Positions 59,280 to 64,000 of a stretch of DNA of 64,000 nucleotides are shown here, piece after piece. The position numbers and the translations under genes are program-made. The first letter of the stretch is position 1. Every line of letters starts with the position of its first letter. Source of the stretch: JABDPF01 sp036351055 (GTDB lineage: Bacteria > Pseudomonadota > Gammaproteobacteria > Xanthomonadales > SZUA-36); NCBI GenBank assembly GCA_036351055.1, contig JAZBOH010000125.1:1-64000 (forward strand). Direction: 5' to 3'. The notes beneath the pieces are model-generated. The model saw only the letters and a list, made by a program, of their open reading frames with translations, did no database searches and was not told the DNA's origin.

Positions 59280-60200
59280 TCAACCGAGCATCTTCTCGAT
59301 GCCCTCGTAAACCGCGATCAGGTGACGGACGTTGGAGACAAAATCGATTTTTGATACGTCGACCCGTAAAACCGGGCCGGTATACCACCCGGATTCACGC
59401 AAGACCGGTACGAAGTTTTCGTAGCGATATTGCAGGGCTTGCACCAGGCGGGTCAGTCCCTCCGGGATTTCACTTTCGGCCTCCGGCGTCCGTTTTTCTT
59501 CCTCGCGCTGGCGCTCGCGGATGTTCTGGAAAATATAGTCGCGCGGGCCGTCGAGCAGGATAAGCAGGCTGGGGGAGGTCAGCTCGCGGAATTCCTCGTC
59601 GAGCCGCCGGTCGATAATGGCCAGTGCATCTTCGGTCAGGTAGGGCACATCCATATCGCGGTGAAGGACTTCACAGAAAGCATAGCGGTCGGCCAGCGCC
59701 GAGCCGTCGACACAGGTCGAGTTGGTCAGGTGCGGCACGGCCTGGAGCTGCATCTTGCGCAAGTCCAGGTAGGCGTGCTGGATGTCGAGAGCGGCGTTCT
59801 CGAGGTGGCGCCTGGCGGTGATCATCGCGGGACTGCCGTCCTGTTCCCTTGACTGGCATTTGATAAAGTCGTTGATCGCGCCGTAGTAGCGGCCCAGCGT
59901 GCGTTTCGCGGCGTCCTTTGCCGTCGCCAGCAAGGGGTACAAAGCCTCGTTCTGAACCAGGTGGTCCTCGAAACCCTCGTCTGGAAGTTCGAAAAGCGCA
60001 TTCATGCCCGTGTTATAGGCCAGGAACTTGACCAGGGAGCTCTTGCCTGCGCCAATGTTGCCAACGCACACGATGACCTCCTGCTGGTTCGAGAAGCGAT
60101 TCATCAGGCGGCGTTCAACACTGGTCAGCCGGGTTGCGATTTCGTGCCGGCGAATCGCTGGGTCTTCCTGTACGTCGAGGATCATGGGGTCATCGTTCAT
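59280..60200 (-). CDS. Deoxynucleoside-kinase-like P-loop protein
   Basis: 306 residues. The P-loop is VCVGNIGAGKSSLVKFLA (about 44-61), close to the dNK/thymidine-kinase-like family (GNIGAGKST). LADRYAFCEVLHRDMDVP recalls the ERS/DRY-type motif, and RELTSPSLLILLDGPRDYIFQNI the later strand with Arg lid residues. Classical dNKs are about 200-240 residues, so this one has extra sequence at both ends. The predicted reaction is phosphorylation of a deoxynucleoside in salvage, but the substrate is not certain. It lies 86 bases after the epimerase gene. Confidence 0.75.
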   Translation of the reverse strand: MNDDPMILDVQEDPAIRRHEIATRLTSVERRLMNRFSNQQEVIVCVGNIGAGKSSLVKFLAYNTGMNALFELPDEGFEDHLVQNEALYPLLATAKDAAKRTLGRYYGAINDFIKCQSREQDGSPAMITARRHLENAALDIQHAYLDLRKMQLQAVPHLTNSTCVDGSALADRYAFCEVLHRDMDVPYLTEDALAIIDRRLDEEFRELTSPSLLILLDGPRDYIFQNIRERQREEEKRTPEAESEIPEGLTRLVQALQYRYENFVPVLRESGWYTGPVLRVDVSKIDFVSNVRHLIAVYEGIEKMLG

Positions 60201-60286
60201 GGTTTCTTATTCAGATCCGTCTCTGGCAAAGCGAACAACAGCGCCATACTGCCAGAATTTGCAGGAAAGTGTGAGGCCTGGGTCAA

Positions 60287-61780
60287 TCAGGGAGCGAGCA
60301 CCTGGGCGGCGAACGGGTTCGCTTCAATGAGAGCCCGGTAGTCGCACGGCGGTCTGATGCAATCGATGCACCAGTGCCCGCCCTTGAGCACGGCATGCGG
60401 GGTCATTTCAAAGGCATGTCCCTGGCAGCAGGTCCATGCAAGCGGTGCATGCATATCCCCGTCCCAGGAATCCGTGTGACACACCCCGCCGCGGAATGCC
60501 GCTGCCTGGTGCAGGTCACCGTGCCCGAGGCTCTCCCTGGACTCGTCGTACCCGTGGTCCAGCCGCTTCCCAGGCGGTTGCCGGTCCGGTGAAGGCACGG
60601 GTTCCTCCCAGCCGGGAATGGCCTGATATGCCTCCCGGGACCCGTAAAAGGCTTCTATCTTTGCCGAGTCCTCATGCGCCAGCCAGTACATGGTTCCATC
60701 GGGCTGATGCGAAAGTTTACTGAGCCGGGCATGGGTAATGCGCTCAACCAGCCAGCGGAAGGGCGGCAGCTGTTTGCAGCACCAGGCGGTCGTTTTCAGT
60801 TGCCGGGGCATCGCATCCCAAACCGCCCGGTAGTAGTCTTCCTGGTTTTGTCCCCCGTCCCAGTGGTGCAGAAATTGATCCAGCTTTACCGCATCCTCGT
60901 AAAACGACAGGCGGGAATTTCTCAGTGCAAACCAGTTTCTTTCCATCACCCGGCCGGCCTGCAGTCCAAGCAAGCCATAGATCCTTTCCAGCAGTTCAAA
61001 AAAGGTGGTGCGACACCCCGGTCCGCCCGAAATATTGTAGTAGTTACCCCAGAATTCCGAGTCGCCAGGAACGTCCAGGCAGTTCGCCAACAGCCGTCCC
61101 GAGTCCCTGGCCGTGATGTTTTCCATGCAGGAATTGACCGGCTGGTGAAACATGACGGGGTCCATCAGGGAAAGGAGGTCCGGAATCATGATGAAGGTCT
61201 GCCGGAGCGAAACCCGGTGCTTGATACGGGACTGCATCACGGTCAGTTCGGCCCGGACCTTGGTCAGGGCGTAATGGTCATACAGGCTGGGCAGGATGGG
61301 GTCGCCCGTTCTGCTCATATGCACCGGGGGTAACCGGTCGCCGTACTGGGCCACGGATCCGATATGGATCATCCGGATGTTATCGGGATCCTGTGCCTCG
61401 ATGGCTTCCACGATATTCCGGGTCGCCTCGAAGTTGATTTTTTCTGCCAGTCCGGGGTTCCGGTCGGCTTCGGGAGGGATCAGGGCCATGGTGTGCAGGC
61501 AGCAGTCAATCGCCCTGCATGCTTCTGTCACGTCCGCTTTTTCAAGCGCATCCCCCCAGACAATTTTCAATCCATCGCCGCGGGCAATGCCACGTCCATC
61601 AAGAGATTCCGCGCCGGCTTCTCTCTCGTACGGCCTGAAGAGTTTTTTGTTTTTCGACGAAGGACGAAGCAGCAGAACGAGGTCGTGGCGCTCCCTCCGT
61701 TCCCATAGCTGTTTGAAGGTTTCAAACCCCATGGACCCGGATGCGCCGGTCAGAAGCACGACTGTTTTGGATTTGCTCAT
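60287..61780 (-). CDS. NAD-dependent epimerase/reductase with a Cys/His-rich tail
   Basis: 497 residues. The Rossmann motif TGASGSMG is at residues 11-18; the catalytic Tyr170-x3-Lys174 is in YDHYALTKVRAE. This is an extended SDR like sugar epimerases or NAD-dependent reductases, but longer than usual. The last 50 residues hold WTCCQGHAFEMTPHAVLKGG and HWCIDCIRPPC, a likely zinc-binding module, which is not normal for this family. The gene shares the strand with dNK, kynU and the hydrolase, but the gaps of 60-86 bases leave operon membership open. Confidence 0.85.
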   Translation of the reverse strand: MSKSKTVVLLTGASGSMGFETFKQLWERRERHDLVLLLRPSSKNKKLFRPYEREAGAESLDGRGIARGDGLKIVWGDALEKADVTEACRAIDCCLHTMALIPPEADRNPGLAEKINFEATRNIVEAIEAQDPDNIRMIHIGSVAQYGDRLPPVHMSRTGDPILPSLYDHYALTKVRAELTVMQSRIKHRVSLRQTFIMIPDLLSLMDPVMFHQPVNSCMENITARDSGRLLANCLDVPGDSEFWGNYYNISGGPGCRTTFFELLERIYGLLGLQAGRVMERNWFALRNSRLSFYEDAVKLDQFLHHWDGGQNQEDYYRAVWDAMPRQLKTTAWCCKQLPPFRWLVERITHARLSKLSHQPDGTMYWLAHEDSAKIEAFYGSREAYQAIPGWEEPVPSPDRQPPGKRLDHGYDESRESLGHGDLHQAAAFRGGVCHTDSWDGDMHAPLAWTCCQGHAFEMTPHAVLKGGHWCIDCIRPPCDYRALIEANPFAAQVLAP

Positions 61781-61840
61781 CGGACAAGATCGCTGTTTCA
61801 GTGTCGAGAAGGGTAATAGGCCTTGGAAACCGCCATGAAG

Positions 61841-63061
61841 CTAGATTTCTGAAAACCTGGCATCGAGATAGCCCTTGTCGCGCAGTAATTCGGCGAGTGT
61901 GCTGACCGCGCGGTCGATGTCTTCAAAGCGGTTGTAGAGTGGTGAAAAACCAAAGCGAATAATGTCCGGCGCCCGGAAATCGACAATCACAGCCTGATGG
62001 ATAAGTGCTTGGGAAAGGGCAAACGCCTGTGGGTGTGCCAGCGAAACCTGGCTGCCGCGCTGGTCGCCCTGGCGTGGCGTCAGCAGCGTGACATCGGGCA
62101 TATCCCGGGCCAGGATTTCATCGATAAAACACTGGCCAAGGGCGAGTGACTTTTTGCGAATGGCGCCAAGTGAAACGCCTTCGAACACATCCAGCGCGGT
62201 ATCGAGCGCCACCATGCCCAGTATCCCGGGCGTGCCGGCGAGGTAGCGCTGCACCCCCTGCGCGGGTTCGTAATCCGGCTCAAATTCAAAAGCTCTTTTG
62301 TGGCCCATCCATCCGCTCAGGGCTTGGTTCACCCGGTCCTGGTGGCGGCGGGCCAGGTAGAGGAAGGCGGGTGCGCCCGGCCCCCCGTTCAGGAACTTGT
62401 AGCCACAACCGACCGCCATGTCGACGCCGCAGCGGTCCAGTTCAACAGGCATGACGCCCGCGCTGTGCGCCAGGTCCCACAGTACGAGGGCGCCCTGCGC
62501 GTGGGCGGCCTCTGTGAGATCGGCCATGTCGTGCAAGCATCCGTCGCGGAAATTCACCTGGGTCAGCATCAGGACGGCAACGTCCTCGTCCAGTGACGGC
62601 AACAGCCTGTCTGCGGAGACCATGCGCAGCTGACAACGCTCCGGCCCAAGAAGTCCGGCCAGTCCCTGGCCCATGTACAGGTCGGTGGGAAAATTATCCT
62701 GCTGCGACACGATCACTTTGCGCCCCGGCCGCAGCGCCAGGGCCGTGCTGAGCAGCTTGAACAGGTTGACCGAGATGCTGTCGGCGCAGATCACCTGGCC
62801 CGGCGCCGCACCCACCAGGGACGCGATCTTCTCGCCGACTCTACCGGGCAGGTCAATCCAGTTGTGTTTGTTCCAACTCGAAATCAGGTCCTGGCCCCAC
62901 TCCTGTTGAACGAACTGGCTGATACGTTCGTGAACCGCGCGGGGCAGGGCGCCGAGCGAGTTTCCGTCCAGGTAGACCTTGTCCCGCGGCAAATCGAATA
63001 AATCACGCAGGCTCGCCAACGGGTCCACGGCATCCAGCTGCCTGAAGCTTGATGAACTCAC
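61841..63061 (-). CDS. kynU: Kynureninase (KynU)
   Basis: 406 residues from a GTG. It has LDGNSLGALPRAVHERISQF near the start, the PLP lysine in VGCGYKFLNGGPGAPAF (about residue 222) and RFGFSPLYNRFEDIDRAV near the end. Kynureninase splits kynurenine into anthranilate plus alanine (or 3-hydroxykynurenine into 3-hydroxyanthranilate), a step of tryptophan catabolism or NAD synthesis. The start overlaps the hydrolase stop by GTGA, so these two are coupled. No tryptophan dioxygenase is seen in the window. Confidence 0.95.
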   Translation of the reverse strand: MSSSSFRQLDAVDPLASLRDLFDLPRDKVYLDGNSLGALPRAVHERISQFVQQEWGQDLISSWNKHNWIDLPGRVGEKIASLVGAAPGQVICADSISVNLFKLLSTALALRPGRKVIVSQQDNFPTDLYMGQGLAGLLGPERCQLRMVSADRLLPSLDEDVAVLMLTQVNFRDGCLHDMADLTEAAHAQGALVLWDLAHSAGVMPVELDRCGVDMAVGCGYKFLNGGPGAPAFLYLARRHQDRVNQALSGWMGHKRAFEFEPDYEPAQGVQRYLAGTPGILGMVALDTALDVFEGVSLGAIRKKSLALGQCFIDEILARDMPDVTLLTPRQGDQRGSQVSLAHPQAFALSQALIHQAVIVDFRAPDIIRFGFSPLYNRFEDIDRAVSTLAELLRDKGYLDARFSEI

Positions 63062-63921
63062 GGGGTCAGCAACTCCTCGATAAGGGCGAGCAAGCGGGGG
63101 AAAGCCGCGGTGCGCGGGTGGATCAGGTCAAAATGCCCGGCGCCCTCGAGTCTCACCCGCTTCGCCTGTGGCAAAGCGTCTGCCTGGCCAATCGGGACGA
63201 TCGGGTCCTGGTCGCCGTGCAGCAAGACAATGGGAACGGCCGAACCCAGTTGCGATGGTGACGCCTGCGCATAACGTTCCGGTTTTTCGGCGGGCGAACC
63301 GCCCACCAGTTGTGACGTGGCCTGTTGGCAGCTGTTCTGCCCTTCCGAATAGGCGGCGAGGTCGGTAATGGCGGCAAGGCCGATAACGGCTTGGGGCATG
63401 TACAGCTTCTCACGATATAGGGGGGCTGTTTTTTCCAGCAAGGGACGTCCCGCCGCCCACAAAGCGAGGTGCCCTCCGGCCGAGTGACCCACCAGGATCG
63501 CGCGCGACAGGTCCAGTCGCGGGTCTTCCATCGAGGCGATGAATTCCAGACCCAGCGAAATATCATCGAATGTTCCTGGCCAACCGCCACCTTTCTGCCC
63601 AAGTCGCCGGTATTCCAGCGCGATGACGGCGAACCCGCTGGCGGCTATTGCGGCAGCCAGCGGGAAAATGTGTGAAACATCGTATTCGGCCAGCCAACAA
63701 CCGCCGTGGACCAGTACCACGAGCGGCGCCGGGGCGGAACCAGCCGCCGGGAACCACAGCTCCAGATATTGTTCCGGTTCTGTTCCATAGACCAGGTGCT
63801 GATCAGCCGCCCGGTAGTCGAGTTCGGTGATTTCTTTGAAGGTCGTCTGCAAGGCTGGCCCGGTGCTCAAATCAAGGGTTGGAGTGAATAGTAACAAGAA
63901 GGGCAGTACGGCAGAGCGCAC
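63058..63921 (-). CDS. Alpha/beta hydrolase, probable N-formylkynurenine formamidase-like
   Basis: 287 residues from a GTG. The oxyanion motif HGGCW (72-76) and nucleophile Ser147 in GHSAGGH are typical of the hormone-sensitive-lipase/BD-FAE family, which includes eukaryotic kynurenine formamidase. Asp in GDQDPIVP and His in GAGHFDLI complete the triad. A hydrophobic N-terminus might be a signal peptide. The GTGA overlap with kynU makes formylkynurenine hydrolysis the simplest guess, but it is unrelated to the usual bacterial KynB, and a signal peptide would argue against it. Confidence 0.8.
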   Translation of the reverse strand: MRSAVLPFLLLFTPTLDLSTGPALQTTFKEITELDYRAADQHLVYGTEPEQYLELWFPAAGSAPAPLVVLVHGGCWLAEYDVSHIFPLAAAIAASGFAVIALEYRRLGQKGGGWPGTFDDISLGLEFIASMEDPRLDLSRAILVGHSAGGHLALWAAGRPLLEKTAPLYREKLYMPQAVIGLAAITDLAAYSEGQNSCQQATSQLVGGSPAEKPERYAQASPSQLGSAVPIVLLHGDQDPIVPIGQADALPQAKRVRLEGAGHFDLIHPRTAAFPRLLALIEELLTP

Positions 63922-63947
63922 CAGGGAGAGTCCTTGTAGCCGTTTAC

Positions 63948-64000
63948 CTAGAATAACAGGCTCCAGCCCACGTTGAAGCTGTCCAGGTCGGCGCCCTTGT
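63948..64000 (-). CDS. 3' end of an outer-membrane protein gene, cut by the window
   Basis: The last 16 codons and a TAG stop are visible in one frame on the minus strand, encoding KGADLDSFNVGWSLLF. Ending in alternating aromatic/hydrophobic residues with a terminal Phe is the signature of beta-barrel outer-membrane proteins (BAM recognition). The gene starts beyond the window. It precedes the hydrolase gene by 26 bases and is probably in the same unit. Confidence 0.6.
   Translation of the reverse strand, partial: KGADLDSFNVGWSLLF

Overview
The window is a GC-rich bacterial chromosome segment with densely packed genes. Several features point to a free-living Gammaproteobacterium: a three-gene tetrahydromonapterin operon, an IPTL-CTERM surface protein, a DUF2788/DUF2189 pair, a TonB-dependent receptor, and a BLUF protein carrying a two-helix N-terminal module. 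I recall that module from adenylate-cyclase/TPR proteins of Woeseia- and Xanthomonadales-like bacteria. The lineage is an inference from gene content; there is no rRNA or tRNA gene here.

Region by region. (1) 1-19.5 kb is mostly housekeeping and stress genes: an MscS channel, small membrane proteins, a photolyase fused to a renalase-like oxidoreductase, htpX with a GST-like protein, a fabF-type ketosynthase, a steroid-reductase-like membrane enzyme, an arginine-deiminase-like enzyme, a membrane BLUF photoreceptor, an OLD-type nuclease/ATPase with an altered Walker A lysine, an exported S9 peptidase, an HNH nuclease behind an unknown gene, a double-cupin protein and a putative zinc peptidase. 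(2) 19.66-26.6 kb is a ligase locus: a Mur-ligase-like protein, a glutamine-dependent asparagine synthetase, a CapK/PaaK-like adenylating enzyme and a sugar-transfer-type ATP-grasp protein in one tight operon, with a second CapK-like enzyme facing it. (3) 27.4-37.1 kb has a CadC-type regulator with TPRs facing a compact six-gene operon: bicupin, TonB receptor, ATP-grasp, then TctC, TctA and TctB. The order reads as capture at the outer membrane, possible processing, and uptake through the inner membrane. (4) 37.3-45.0 kb is a glycan-type locus: methyltransferase, two glycosyltransferases, a nucleotidyltransferase-like protein, an HprK-like kinase, an AGE-family epimerase and a sulfotransferase-like protein.

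(5) An AT-rich divergent promoter region (45.03-45.41 kb) separates the glycan operon from folX-folE-folM. It holds overlapping divergent promoters, a 17-base direct repeat, and a terminator-like hairpin in the leader of the glycan operon. (6) 47.4-59.1 kb has an esterase-like lipoprotein and a 3283-residue IPTL-CTERM protein built from DUF11-type modules, including six tandem units of about 135 residues. (7) 59.3-64 kb carries a dNK-like P-loop kinase, an epimerase with a Cys/His-rich tail, and a kynureninase/formamidase-like pair following the 3' end of an outer-membrane protein gene.

The strongest candidates for undescribed biology are the amide/acyl-ligase locus, the cupin/TonB receptor/ATP-grasp/Tct operon, and the HprK-like glycan locus with its leader hairpin.
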